From positions 35,784 to 99,783 of the forward strand of contig NZ_JADI01000007.1 of NCBI RefSeq assembly GCF_000518305.1: DNA of 64,000 nucleotides, given 5' to 3'. Below the pieces are notes generated by a model. That model made no database searches. It saw only the letters and a list, made by a program, of their open reading frames with translations, and was not told the origin of the DNA. The DNA comes from Mycoplasma imitans ATCC 51306. GTDB lineage: Bacteria; Bacillota_I; Bacilli_A; Mycoplasmatales; Mycoplasmoidaceae. A program made the translations under genes and the position numbers. Of this stretch, positions 1 through 10,339 are shown piece by piece (positions within the stretch are counted from its first letter, which is position 1; every line of letters starts with the position of its first letter).

Positions 1-160
1 TTTGATCTTTTAAGCTATCAAAGTTTCATAAAAAAATAATGTATAAAATACCAATAAATTAATCAATAAAACAAAATAAATATGTGTAATTAATTAAAAA
101 AGTGATTCAGGTCTTTTTTTTAGCAATCTTACACATCATAAAATATCAAGATACATTAAT

Positions 161-997
161 ATGAAGCACTCCAATACCTTTTTATTTATTCCAGCAATTA
201 GTGAAAAATTCTTAACAAAAAGTTTAACACTAAGTCCTTATTGTTTGATCTACGATTTAGAGGACAGTGTTCTAGCAAAAGATAAAGAGTTAGCACTAAA
301 ACAACTTGGTGATTTTTTAGCTTTAAATGCTAACAAAATTAACGACGTTAAAATAGCAATTCGATGCAATCCAGAGAACTACATTAACGAATTAACTTAT
401 CTGTTTAATAAGAAAATTAATTTTGATTATATTGTTTTACCTAAGTTCGAAAGTCGTGTTGTTTTAGAAAACGCAATTGATTTTCTAAAAACAAGAAACG
501 CTGAACAAAAACTAATTTTAATTATTGAATCTGCAGTTGGATACCATGAGATTATGCAAATTAAATTAGCTAAAGAGCAATCAAATTATTTTTACGCAAT
601 CTTTTTAGGTACAAATGATCTTTCGTCTGATTTAAATTGTGAAATTGAATCAGAAGTAGTTAATAAGGTTAAATTAGATTTAGCATTATATGCTAAAGCT
701 AACAAAATCATTTATATCGATGCTCCTGAGTTTGATATCAACAACCAACAAAAAGTTATCGATATATGCAAATACAATAAGAAAAATGGAATTACGTATA
801 AAGGTGCAATTCATCCCAAACACATTGAATGAATTGATTCAGTTTATTTAGTAAGTGAACAAGAATACTTGAGAGCAAAAAAAATAATTGAAATCTTAAA
901 TGAAAAAGGCGCTTCTAATTTAGGTGGCGAAATGATAGATATAGCAAATATTGAAAAAGCAAAATACATTATTAAAAAATACGAGGAGCAAAAATAA
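161..997 (+). CDS. CitE-family lyase (HpcH/HpaI superfamily), candidate (S)-citramalyl-CoA lyase
   Basis: 278 residues, reading TGA at 830-832 as Trp. The family signatures are in order: DLEDSV (32-37), the R-x-N strand (68-70), VLPKFES (92-98), IIES (121-124), GTNDLSSD (150-157) and AIHPKHIE near 216-223. These form the TIM-barrel Mg2+ and acyl-CoA site of CitE-like enzymes, which cleave 3-hydroxyacyl-CoA thioesters such as citryl-, citramalyl- or malyl-CoA in the cytoplasm. No citrate lyase alpha or gamma subunit is nearby, so a stand-alone CitE-like (Ccl/RipC-type) role fits better than citrate lyase. The stop overlaps the next ATG (TAATG), suggesting translational coupling with the MaoC gene. 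Bases 1-160 upstream hold no gene that I can see. Family is confident; substrate is inference from the neighbours. Confidence 0.85.
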
Positions 998-1533
998 TGA
1001 GCGATACATCTAAAATAAGTCGATATAAAAAAGTGGGTGAAAACCGCTACCGTGAAACTACTGGTTTATATTACGAAGATTTTAACGTAGGTGATATTTT
1101 TGAACACCGCCCAGGAAGAACCGTTTTAGACGTTGATAATGTTTGGTTTACATTATTAACATTAAACCCCCAACAAGTACACTTTGATCAAAATTATGCT
1201 GATAAAACTGAATGAAAGAAACTATTAGTTGATTCAACATTTACTTTAGCGTTAGTTACAGGAATGTCTGTAAATTCAATTAGTGGTAAGGTAGTTGCTA
1301 ACTTAGGATGAGATGAAGTGCGGTTAACCAACCCGGTATTTGCGGGTGATACGATTTATGCTGAATCAACAATCTTATCTAAACGTGAATCTAAAAGTCG
1401 TCCAACTCAAGGAATTGTAACTGTATTAACACGCGGCATAAATCAAGATGGTAAAGAAGTTATTAGCTTTAAACGTACTGTTTTAGTACATAAACGTGAT
1501 AATAACACAATTGAAGATAAGACTAATTATTAG
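997..1533 (+). CDS. MaoC-family acyl-CoA hydratase, candidate itaconyl-CoA hydratase
   Basis: 178 residues, hot-dog fold MaoC-like dehydratase/hydratase, with TGA codons read as Trp. Visible family features are the EDFNVGDIFEHRPGRT opening (27-42), the active-site region LNPQQVHFDQNYA with His62, the SVNSISG helix, NLGWDEVRL, PVFAGDTIYAES and KRESKSRP. This wording matches the RipB/Ich and mesaconyl-CoA hydratase-like subgroup better than ordinary FabZ or R-specific enoyl-CoA hydratases. The usual MaoC D-x4-H motif appears here as N-x4-H, as I recall for this subgroup. It starts inside the stop codon of the CitE-like gene and ends 32 bases before the CoA-transferase. Expected role: reversible hydration of an unsaturated C5 acyl-CoA. 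The family is clear; the substrate is inferred. Confidence 0.85.
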
Positions 1534-1565
1534 GATTTTAATTAAACGAATTAGGTTATAAAAAT

Positions 1566-2891
1566 ATGAAAGACGTACACGCAATCTATAAAGAGAAACT
1601 AACAACACCCGATAAGGCGATTGAATTAATTAAAGACAAAACTCGTTTTGCTTTTCCGATGCATTTTATGCAACCAAAAGCTTTGTTTGAAGCGATTGCA
1701 AATAAAGCTAGAAACGGTGGTTATACCAGACTTGATGCTTATTATTTCTCTTCAAGAGAACACACTCGAAATACAATTTTAGATTGAGATTTAAATAAGA
1801 TTATTGTTCCTCACTCGTTTTTCATTAGTGAAATTGAAAGAAAGATTAACGCTAAGATTGATCAAGAAAATGGCGAAAAACGCGTAATGTTCCATCCTTG
1901 CCATTTCTCTCAAGCACCCAAAGTATTTACTGAAGTGATTAAGCCAGACACATTTGTTACGATGGTATCACCAATGGATAAATTTGGTTTTATGAGCTTA
2001 GGTTTATCAAATGATTATGCAAGCGCTTTAGTTAAAAACGTAAAAAATTTAATTGTTGAAGTGAATGAAAATGTTCCATATACATATGGATCTGAAAACG
2101 TGATTCACGTTTCGCAAGTAGCTGCGATTGTTGAAAACAACGTTCCTTTACTTGAAATGCCTGATACTGAACCTAAAGAAGAAGAGATTAAGATTGCTGA
2201 AACGATCGCTAAGATGGTACCAGATGGTGCTACGATTCAAATGGGTGTTGGTGGTTTGCCTAACTTAGTTTGTGAAAAGTTAAAGAATCATAAAGATTTA
2301 GGAATTCATACTGAAGTATTAACAAAGGGGATGATTCACCTAATTCATGCAGGTGCTGTAACAAACACTAAGAAAAATATTAACAAAGGTAAATCTGTTT
2401 ATACGTTTGCAATTGGTGATAAAGAGATGTATGAATTATTACATCGCAACCCAACCTTATCAAGTTATCCAGTAGATTATGTTAATGACCCTTCAGTAAT
2501 TGCTAAAAACGATAACGTAATTAGTATTAACTCAACGATCGAAATCGATCTAACAGGAGCGTGTAACTCTGAACACTTAAAAGGTCACCAATACTCAGCT
2601 TCTGGTGGACAATTAGACTTTGTTAGGGGCGCATATTTATCTAAGAATGGTAAATCAATTATCGCACTAACTTCAAGAACATCAAATAAGAAGTTCTCAA
2701 AGATCGTTCCCAAACTAAGCGGACCAGTAACAACACCAAGAAATGATACTCACTGAGTGGTTACTGAATATGGTGCAGTAAACCTAAAAGGTTTATCAAG
2801 TTCAGAAAGAGCAGAAGCATTAATCAGTTTAGCTCACCCAGATTTTAGAGAACAACTAAGAGCAGAAGCTAAGAAGTTAAACATTTTATAA
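1566..2891 (+). CDS. Class I CoA-transferase (4-hydroxybutyrate/acetyl-CoA hydrolase family), candidate itaconate CoA-transferase
   Basis: 441 residues, Ach1/AbfT-type CoA-transferase; internal TGA codons are Trp. Motifs in order: [48 protein letters not shown] (which should hold the catalytic-Glu region), [25 protein letters not shown] and AHPDFREQL. The protein ends normally (NIL then TAA). Such enzymes move CoA from acetyl-, succinyl- or another acyl-CoA to a carboxylate. It is last of three genes with a CitE-like lyase and a MaoC-like hydratase, which is the gene content of itaconate degradation operons (RipA/Ict, RipB/Ich, RipC/Ccl). The unit ends at a strong hairpin at 2925-2954. Alternative: butyrate- or acetate-type CoA-transferase. 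Confidence 0.85.
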
Positions 2892-2924
2892 AATAAACTT
2901 GTTCATTTTTTAAATCACGAAAAT

Positions 2925-2954
2925 AAAACCTTATGACTAAGATCATAAGGTTTT
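2925..2954. terminator. Bidirectional hairpin terminator
   Basis: A perfect 12-bp inverted repeat (AAAACCTTATGA / TCATAAGGTTTT) with a 6-base loop lies between the converging CoA-transferase and ymdB genes. A-rich and T-rich flanks would serve both strands. Confidence 0.85.
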
Positions 2955-2971
2955 ATAATTTACAGATCGTT

Positions 2972-3808
2972 TTAAATTGAAGAAAAGTCTTCTTTTAGAT
3001 AGTTATCAACATCATCTTCTAAGATCTGAATTCTTTTAGCACCAATCGCCTTATTGGTATTATCATCAAACTGCATTAAAACAGCGTTGAATTGCGCTCC
3101 TAGTTTAGAAACTTCTAAACTAAATCTAGCATGCGGGTGTAAGAATTTTGTAAGCACGTTTTGCGCTTTAGCACCAATAATACTTCCATAACCAGGACCA
3201 CACATTCCCACATCAGTTACATATACCATTCCTTTGGGAGTAACTCTTAGATCGGCTGTTGGAACATGAGTGTGGGTTCCTAAAATTGCAGAGACACGAC
3301 CATCAAAATAAACCGCTAAAGCATTTTTTTCACTAGTTGTTTCAGCATGAAAATCAACAATATGCAGATCATCATCACTCATCTTAATTAGATCATCTAG
3401 ACAATAAAACGGATTGGTTAATTTGAAATTCAGTTTTACCCCTTCACCTAACAGGTTGGTAATTCTAATTCTTTTATTATTAACTTGGATAACATTTGTT
3501 CCTACACCAAGATCTGCATATTCAAAGCTATCATGCAGATTTAGTGGGCGAACAATATTAGGTTGATTCTTTAAGATCTCTATCACTTCTTTTTTAGCCC
3601 AGGTATGATTGCCCATCGTAAAGAAATCAATACCATAACTCATCAATTCATCGTAATGATCTTTATTTAAACCTTTACCATGAGTGCAGTTTTCTGCATT
3701 AGCAATCACAAAATCTACTTGATGTTGTTTTATCAAGTTTTTTAGATGTTTCTTAATGATCCTTCGACCATTATTTCCAAAAATGTCTCCTAGAAAAAGA
3801 ATGTTCAT
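2972..3808 (-). CDS. ymdB: YmdB-family metallophosphoesterase
   Basis: 278 residues. The N-terminus MNILFLGDIFGNNGRR gives the first metal-binding Asp. It is followed by ANAENCTHGKGL, TMGNHTW (about residues 65-72), VDFHAETTSEK, GTHTHVPTADLR and TDVGMCGP, which are the dimetal calcineurin-type ligands of the YmdB family. In Bacillus YmdB is a 2',3'-cyclic nucleotide phosphodiesterase that affects RNA turnover and development; in mycoplasmas its role is less clear. The length is normal. It lies directly downstream of the formyl-THF cyclo-ligase gene with an 18-base gap and ends at a shared terminator. Confidence in family is high. Confidence 0.93.
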   Translation of the reverse strand: MNILFLGDIFGNNGRRIIKKHLKNLIKQHQVDFVIANAENCTHGKGLNKDHYDELMSYGIDFFTMGNHTWAKKEVIEILKNQPNIVRPLNLHDSFEYADLGVGTNVIQVNNKRIRITNLLGEGVKLNFKLTNPFYCLDDLIKMSDDDLHIVDFHAETTSEKNALAVYFDGRVSAILGTHTHVPTADLRVTPKGMVYVTDVGMCGPGYGSIIGAKAQNVLTKFLHPHARFSLEVSKLGAQFNAVLMQFDDNTNKAIGAKRIQILEDDVDNYLKEDFSSI

Positions 3809-3826
3809 AATGTTTTCTATATCAAA

Positions 3827-4372
3827 TTAATCAATACAAAATATCTGATCAATTTGAAGATCATGATCATAGATTTCAAATTGATCATTCAGCATAAAAT
3901 CATATGCTATAGCTATCTTGTAATTGCTATATTTTAAATTATTAAAAAATCTATCATAGTAACCTTTACCATGTCCTAGCCGAATTTTGTTGGAATTATA
4001 TCCAACAATCGGAATAATAAATAAATCTAGATTGTTATTTAAATTGTTTGGATTGGCTAGTGGTTGTTTAATCTGAAATTTCGTATCAAAGTCGAAATTC
4101 AAGTTGTCGATCAGATAAAAGTCCATTAGATCATTATCTACTCTAGGTAGATAAATCTGATAACCATCATCTAATAGAAGATTAATTAAATCAGTAGTTT
4201 TATATTCATAAAATAAACTACTAAATAATCCAATTTTTTTAAAATTTTGACGCTTTATAAATTGATAAACTAAATTAGTTAATTGCTTATCAATAAGTTG
4301 CTTATTAGGTGTATTAGCAAATTGTTTTGCTAATTCAATTAGCTGTTTTCTTACTATTTGCTTATTTTGCAT
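3827..4372 (-). CDS. 5-formyltetrahydrofolate cyclo-ligase (MTHFS)
   Basis: 181 residues. The N-terminal basic helix carries the conserved K-Q-x-R-K-Q pattern, and the C-terminal signature GYNSNKIRLGHGKGYYDRF (about 124-142) is the ATP/folate-binding motif of MTHFS. The enzyme uses ATP to convert 5-formyl-THF to 5,10-methenyl-THF, salvaging folate for one-carbon reactions such as Met-tRNA formylation. The start overlaps the pcrA 3' end by 11 bases, so the two are probably co-transcribed. Its presence next to pcrA and ymdB matches, as I remember it, the gene neighbourhood in M. genitalium. Confidence 0.93.
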   Translation of the reverse strand: MQNKQIVRKQLIELAKQFANTPNKQLIDKQLTNLVYQFIKRQNFKKIGLFSSLFYEYKTTDLINLLLDDGYQIYLPRVDNDLMDFYLIDNLNFDFDTKFQIKQPLANPNNLNNNLDLFIIPIVGYNSNKIRLGHGKGYYDRFFNNLKYSNYKIAIAYDFMLNDQFEIYDHDLQIDQIFCID

Positions 4373-6617
4373 AAGTAATCAGTCTGTGGTTTTTAATTAG
4401 ATCTTTAGTTCCAGCTTTTTTATCTTTGAAGCTAACCTTAATTGTTAGATCATCAACTTCTCTTACAATTCCTTCACCATATAATTGGTGATAAATGATC
4501 TCACCAACAAAATAGTTATGCTCAACTTCATTAGTGGAATTTCAAGCATCTAATTTAGATGATGATTTTTTAGAATTAAATCAGCCATCATCATCTGTTA
4601 AAAAATTGTGTTTATCAAAATAATTCTTAGATTGATCTTGCTTATCAAGGACTAAATCACTTAATTCGTATAAGAATCTAGAAGGTTGGTAAGATTCTTT
4701 TGATCGCGCATCATAATCTTGGTTAGAACATAATCAAAGGTTGTGTTTAGCTCTAGTATAAGCCACATATACAATTCTGCGTTCTTCAGCTAATTTAGCT
4801 TTGCTATTTGTTGCAGCAATAGCACGACTGCTTGGTAAGATGTTTTCATTCATATTAATAATAAAAACATTTTTAAATTCTAGACCTTTAGCGCTGTGAA
4901 TTGTCATTAACTTAAGTGCATTCTTGTTATATGTTGGTTGGTTATTATCAAGATCGCTTTCAAGTGCTAGATTTTGAATAAAATCATTAATTGTTAATTT
5001 CGTATCAAAATCTGCTTCGTATTCTTTTTCATATTTGTTTAAGAAATCGATAAACTCATTAACGCTATCGTGCTTACTTGTCTCGGTTAAATGATCATAA
5101 TAATTAGTTTGTTTTATTATTTCATTTAATGTTTGATAAACCGTTCAATTGCTTTGATTTGCACGTAATTCATCGATCATTTTTTTAAATTTTTGCGCGC
5201 TTTTTTTAACATTTGGTTTTAATTCAGATTCATCTAAATAATCAAGCGCTTCATATTCGGTAATATTCTTTTTATTAGCTAACTGTTTGATGATACTAAC
5301 ACTCATATCACCAATCATTCTTCTTGGTGTGTTGATAATACGATCAAAAGCAATGTCATCATTAGTATCAACTAATTTAAGATAACCGATTAGGTCTTTA
5401 ATTTCTTTTCTTAAAAAAAATTTGTAACCACCAAAAATCTCATATGGGATACGATTTTCTTTAATTAATCGTTCTAAAGACACTGAACTAAAATTAGTTC
5501 GGTATAAGATAGCAAAATCACCATAAGTATAATCTTTAGATGCAACTAATTCTTTAATTTTATCGATAACAAAACGGTTTTGGTACTCAATATTACTAAA
5601 ATTAATTCATATTGGTTTTGTTCCTAAATCAGTTAAATCATGTGATAATAACGATTTAAAATAACGTCTATTGTTCATCTTAATTGCATCGTTAGCTAAA
5701 TTCAAAATGCTTTGTTTTGAACGGTAATTTTGCGTTAAATACTTAACAACTAAGTCGTTAAAATCAAATCTAATCGAGTCACCAATTTCACTATGAGCAC
5801 CACGTCAACCATAAATAGATTGATCAGGATCACCAACAAATAAAAAGTTGTGATTTTCTTGTCTTAGTAGTTTTACAATCTTATACTGAATTTCGTTAGC
5901 ATCCTGAAACTCATCAACTAAAATAGCATCATAACGTTTTTGTCATTTTTTAAGAACAACAGGATCATTTAAAAACAGATCATAAGCAATATTTAATAGA
6001 TCATTAAAATCAATTGCATTAAGTTCTTTTAAAGCTTTTTGATAATCGTGATAAAAGTTATTTAACGGTTGTACTAAATTGGGGGTGATGATGTGATCTT
6101 CACCCAGTTTATTAAAGTCTGATGATAAGAATTCAACTAAATCTAAGTTATAAGTTTTAGCATCATTAATAATACTCATCACCTTTGCTTTTTTAAAATC
6201 AGCATATTGAGTGTAATAATATTCGTATTTTTGTGATTTTAATAAATCTTCAACCAATTTAGCTTGATCAACTTCATCTAAGATATTGAATCGATCGTTT
6301 AAACGATCGATATTACTAACTTCTTCTCTTAGAACTTGTGCACAAAAACCATGAAAAGTTCTAAAGTTTACTTGCGCTTTTTCTTGATTAAGTAAACGTT
6401 CAAGACGATGCTGCATTTCTTTAGCAGCTTTATTAGTAAATGTAATTGCTAATATTCGATATTCTGGAATATGAAAATGCTCAATTAAATAAGCTATCCG
6501 AGACGTTAAAACTTTTGTCTTACCAGTTCCAGCACCAGCTACAACAAAAATTGGAATTAAATCACTTGTAACAACATCGTACTGTTGCTTGTTTAAAGAT
6601 TTTAGATAATCCTGCAT
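4362..6617 (-). CDS. pcrA: UvrD/PcrA-type superfamily 1 DNA helicase
   Basis: 751 residues with several TGA-Trp codons. Motif I is VVAGAGTGKTKVLTSR (about 28-43) and motif Ia is AITFTNKAAKEM. The DEFQDAN motif II region lies near 5905 and DPDQSIYGWRG near 5805-5830. The GIVREVDDLTIKVSF tail is the small C-terminal Tudor-like domain that binds RNA polymerase in PcrA. It is a 3'-5' helicase for nucleotide excision repair, for clearing conflicts and for plasmid-type unwinding. The start ATG follows the RDD gene stop by two bases. The C-terminus overlaps the MTHFS start by 11 bases. This is probably the window's only UvrD-family helicase. Confidence 0.94.
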
Positions 6618-6619
6618 AA

Positions 6620-7339
6620 TTAAAGGTCGTTAATTTCAATATTCCCTGGTAGATTGATATCAATCTTATTACTTTTATTTTTATCTTCAACTTGTTGATA
6701 TGCATTGGTATTGGTTTTAAGATCAATCATAACTAAACTAGCCATCTTATCATGTAATGTTAGTTTTCTCGAATTTATTGCAACAAAGATAAAAATAACA
6801 AATAAAATGATTGCATAAATTGCATAAATTCCACGGAAAAAACTAACAAAAATAATAAATTTAACCGGTTGATCTAATATGTTATTTTTAATAAACAAAC
6901 CAAGAATTTGTTTTTGTTCATTATTGTTAAAAGCAAACAATGATAATCCCATTAAAATTAAAATAACAACTAAAAATAAATAGATCAACAAATTATGTAA
7001 AAACAAGTGCCCTAAATATTTTTTTAGTTTAGTTCGTTCTACTAATTGAAGTTTAAACGCTAACCTAAATAAAGTCTTACCTTTAGTAAGTCACGGAACT
7101 AAAATAAAATAACTGCTATAAATTAAAAAGCTAATCAAACCAACTAATAAAATATAAAGACCAACCGAATAATTAGTTCAAAACTTTTCAAATAAAAAGT
7201 TGATTAAATAATTTAAACCCATGCTAATTAAACTTGCAAATACTAAATCAAAAAATCCAGCAAATATTCTTTTAGTTGCTGAAGCTAGTTGGTATTGAGT
7301 TTTAGTCTTAGTAGTTTCGTTATAAAAAATAACGTTCAT
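6620..7339 (-). CDS. RDD-family membrane protein
   Basis: 239 residues. It begins at ATG 7339, which overlaps the glycosyltransferase stop (TAATG), and the region through 7006 is continuous when TGA is Trp. The N-terminal helix has the RDD pattern (ATKRIFAGFFDLVFASL). Two further hydrophobic segments follow near residues 57-80. TKGKTLFRLAFKLQLV is the typical post-TM2 loop, and two more segments lie in the C-terminal half. TLHDKMASLVMID is the second conserved RDD motif. RDD proteins are small polytopic proteins; some members work as ion antiporters, but the function here is unknown. The C-terminal tail is polar and cytoplasmic. Confidence 0.85.
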
Positions 7340-8322
7340 TATTTATCAGCATCAAACTTTGCTTGAATTCAAGATAAACGCGGTTTAAACTTGATGAAGT
7401 AGTTCTTTCAATTTGGATTATTAATTAATTCTAAGAATTTGTTCTTTTCATACTTAGGGTATAAACGTAAAACTAATTCTCTTGCGATCTTAATCGCATT
7501 GCGTTTATCTTTATCTGGGAAATTTGAATTAATTACCAACGAAATGAAATGATAAAACGCCATAATGATCGCACAAAACTCCAGTTTATCATAATAACTT
7601 TCATTCCAGTCATTATATGTTTTTAATTGGTTGAACTGATTGATTTGAAATAATACATCATAGATGTTGTTGTTCAAATTAATCTCATTTCTTCTTTTAG
7701 CTAAGATCATTTTTAAAGCTGCAACCTTCTTAGCTTTTCCATATACTTTCAAGATAAATATTCCTGGTTGGTAGTGAGTAACATTGAACTTAATCTTGTT
7801 ATCAACTAATAACTTTGTTTTAAACACCTTATCATAGAAGTTTAATGAATGATTAGCAATCAGATCAACACTAAATTCATCATAAACAATTAACTTGTTT
7901 TCTTTATTGCTTGTTGAATCTTTTTTCTGGTCATAAAAAGCAGGTTCATCAATCAAGTAATTGATTACATCAACATCATCATCTAAACTTTCAATAGCTG
8001 CACTAAATTCGTCTAAGAAATTTTGCTTAAAAATAATTAGTTGATTAGTAAACAAGGTGTACTTCTCATTTGCTACTCTAGCACCTAGATTGTAAGCTTC
8101 GCTCATTCCTAAAGATTGTGAAACATTCACAATCTGGTAATTGAGATCGCTATGCTTACTTAATTCATTTTGTCAAATCTTAATCACACTCTCATTAACA
8201 TCATCATTAATAAAGATTAATTCATGATCTTTGAGATTGCTCATACTAAATAAAGAATTTAAAGAATTCTTTAAATTGATCACTTCTTGACTTAGATAGT
8301 ATATAATGGATAACTTTGACAT
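7339..8322 (-). CDS. Family 2-like glycosyltransferase
   Basis: 327 residues. The N-terminus has the GT-A pattern: a short hydrophobic beta strand (MSKLSIIYYLSQEV), an acidic strand ending ELIFINDDVNES, then QIVNVSQSLGMSEAYNLGARVANEKYTLF, which resembles the N-x-G-x-s-x-A-R-N-x-G region of GT2 enzymes. I do not see a clean DxD in the usual place, although the FINDD strand supplies acidic residues. There are no clear transmembrane segments. Mycoplasma GT2 enzymes make glycoglycerolipids or surface glycans; the substrate here is unknown. A TATAAT-like hexamer lies only 10 bases upstream of the ATG, so the mRNA may be nearly leaderless. It is the first gene of the minus-strand unit that runs to ymdB. 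Confidence 0.75.
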
Positions 8323-8332
8323 AATTCTATTT

Positions 8333-8338
8333 ATTATA
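8333..8338 (-). promoter_or_regulatory. Candidate -10 box for the glycosyltransferase unit
   Basis: TATAAT on the minus strand, 10 bases upstream of ATG 8322. The spacing predicts a start of transcription at or next to the start codon. Confidence 0.45.
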
Positions 8339-8390
8339 TAACATAATAAAGTAGTTCTTGGATTCTCTTTTTTAATTTAAATTAAAAATT

Positions 8391-8396
8391 TATAAT
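8391..8396 (+). promoter_or_regulatory. Candidate -10 box of the first paralogue
   Basis: TATAAT lies 13 bases before ATG 8410, in the 87-base divergent spacer. No Shine-Dalgarno sequence is seen between them, which suggests a very short or absent leader. Confidence 0.45.
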
Positions 8397-8409
8397 TGAT
8401 TTGTTTGAT

Positions 8410-10269
8410 ATGGAGCTAATTAATAATAAAAACGAAAACAGTTGTAATCTTGATATAAAAAACATTGTTAATTTCAATATTCAAAAGATTAACAAGAGTT
8501 TTTTTGATTCAAATCTGTTTAATAGTTCATCACAAAAAATTTCTAAGAAAAACTACAAGTTATTAAAAGCTAATAACGAAGAGTTTTTTGATGTTCAATC
8601 ACTATTAAATGAAGAATCGATTGGTGATATTATTAATTTTTCTTTAAAGAAGATTAATAGTATTATTGGTACAACAAATCTAAACCACTTTGATGTGATT
8701 CGCCATGATGAATATGGTGAAGCGGTTTATCTTAATATTTCTAATATTAACAATGATTTTGAGATTGAAGCAAAAAAATCGCAAGATTTAAGATTTGTTT
8801 TTGAAATGTATGTTGAAGATTATTCTTATCTTAAACAGTATTGCGATAAGATTCAGATCAACATTTTGTTTGATGAATCTAACCGAATTATTTCGGGTAA
8901 TTTTGTTTTTTTCAAGCAAGCTGTTGAAGTTGATCTTGAACAATTAATTAAGCACGTATATCGCAATTATTTTGTTAAAAATTTTATTAAAGAGCACTTT
9001 ATGAATAATTCCTTAAGAAATCAGGTGCGCTTGTTTGAAGATTTAACTATTAATAAAGAAGATAAATCAATTTATTTAACTTCGAAGTTTAAGAGTCAAT
9101 TTATCTCAACTTTACATCATATCGACGAAGCGAATAATTTGCATATAGATCATGAAGAATTTTTTTACGCGATAAATATCTTAAACTTTATCATTTTAAT
9201 GATCTACGAAGATCTTAAAGCTTTTTTTCAATCTAAAAAACCGATTAGTTTTTTAGATTTTATTCAAAGAAAAACTAACTTGAGTAACGTTAAATCTAAT
9301 ACTCATGCTGAATTAGATTTCTTAAACTTATTCAATTATGTAAATAGTAAATACTTTTTTAATCACGATCTAGATTTACATCAAGAAGAAGTAGACAACT
9401 TAGAAGACGCATTAGATCTGATTAATGAGTTTTATGATCTTTATCAATTCGAACAGCGTTCGTTATCTGATCAAATTTTAAACTTTGAGATCTCTTTAAC
9501 AGACCATAAATTAGAAAACTATAACAAGATTATCTTGCTATTAATGTATCCAGAATTATTTGGATTAGATAATGTTGAATACGTTAATTCAAAATTTGAT
9601 CAACTATTAGAATCATTTACTAATTTTCATATCTATGATAATATTGATTATCAAAAAAAACACGATGCAGTTTTATGTGAATTAAATCCAAACTATGAGT
9701 GTTTTATTAATTCAAATAAAGATTTTTTAATTATTAAAAGTAATTTTGAATCGCTCAATTTATTTGAAATTTATAACTGAGCGTTGATATATGAAAACTT
9801 ATATGAAGCTAAGTACATAAGTATTTCAAATAAATTCTATAAACTAAAAAACACTCAACCTCAGATCATGAGAGTATTGTTAAACCAACTTGATCAGTTA
9901 AAATACTATACTGCTAAAAAGATCTATGGACTAGGTCATATCGAAATTGTTATTAGTAAATTGTTAAAATACAACGATTTTGATAACACGATTAATCAGT
10001 TCATTAAAACGATTAACCGTGATGATCAGATGTATGGTAAATCTAAAGAAAGAAAATATTTGATCCTAGGGATTATTTCTGCATTCTTATTTGGTGTAAT
10101 GGACTTCTTAACAACAATCTTTTCAATCTTACCAGTTACTCAAGACGATTTAAGTATTTCGGGTAAAAATATTCCCAGTCTAGTTGTTATTAGTACAGGA
10201 ACATTGTTAGCATCGATTTTACTAATCATTTTAACAGTTAGTTATTTTAAGAAAAAGCGGCAAAAATAA
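8410..10269 (+). CDS. Unknown 619-residue protein with C-terminal two-helix membrane anchor (paralogue A)
   Basis: I do not recognise this family. The ATG at 8410 is preferred to an in-frame TTG at 8401. TGA at 9778-9780 is Trp, so the frame is open to TAA at 10267. The first 530 residues are acidic, Asn/Lys-rich and mainly helical. A central segment (RHDEYGEAVYL ... ILFDESNRIISGNFVF) is clearly related to the next gene. The last 80 residues hold two hydrophobic helices (ILGIISAFLFGVMDFLTTIF and VVISTGTLLASILLIILTV) joined by a short loop and followed by a basic tail KKKRQK. A big soluble N-terminal part, a paired C-terminal TM and a basic tail is the topology of CorA-type channels, but the GMN motif is absent, so I make no such call. 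Confidence 0.7.
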
Positions 10270-10325
10270 CTGATTTTAGCAAAGATATAAACTTTTTTAA
10301 CTCATCATTATTATTAAAAATATTA

Positions 10326-10331
10326 CATAAT
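10326..10331 (+). promoter_or_regulatory. Candidate -10 box of the second paralogue
   Basis: CATAAT lies 8 bases before ATG 10340 and mirrors the arrangement in front of paralogue A. Alternatively the gene is simply read through from paralogue A, 70 bases upstream. Confidence 0.3.
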
Positions 10332-10339
10332 TATTCGAT

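Noticed and set aside
1..160. CRISPR array or phage attachment site near the window edge
   Set aside because: No direct repeats with regular spacing, no cas genes and no integrase are seen in this interval.
161..997. True citrate lyase beta subunit
   Set aside because: The family matches CitE, but no citF, citD, citC or citX gene is near, and MaoC plus CoA-transferase neighbours point to a stand-alone CitE-like lyase.
5145..5943. Frameshift or split of pcrA at TGA codons
   Set aside because: TGA is Trp in this genome; the same pattern occurs in nearly every gene, including rpoD, parC and glyS.
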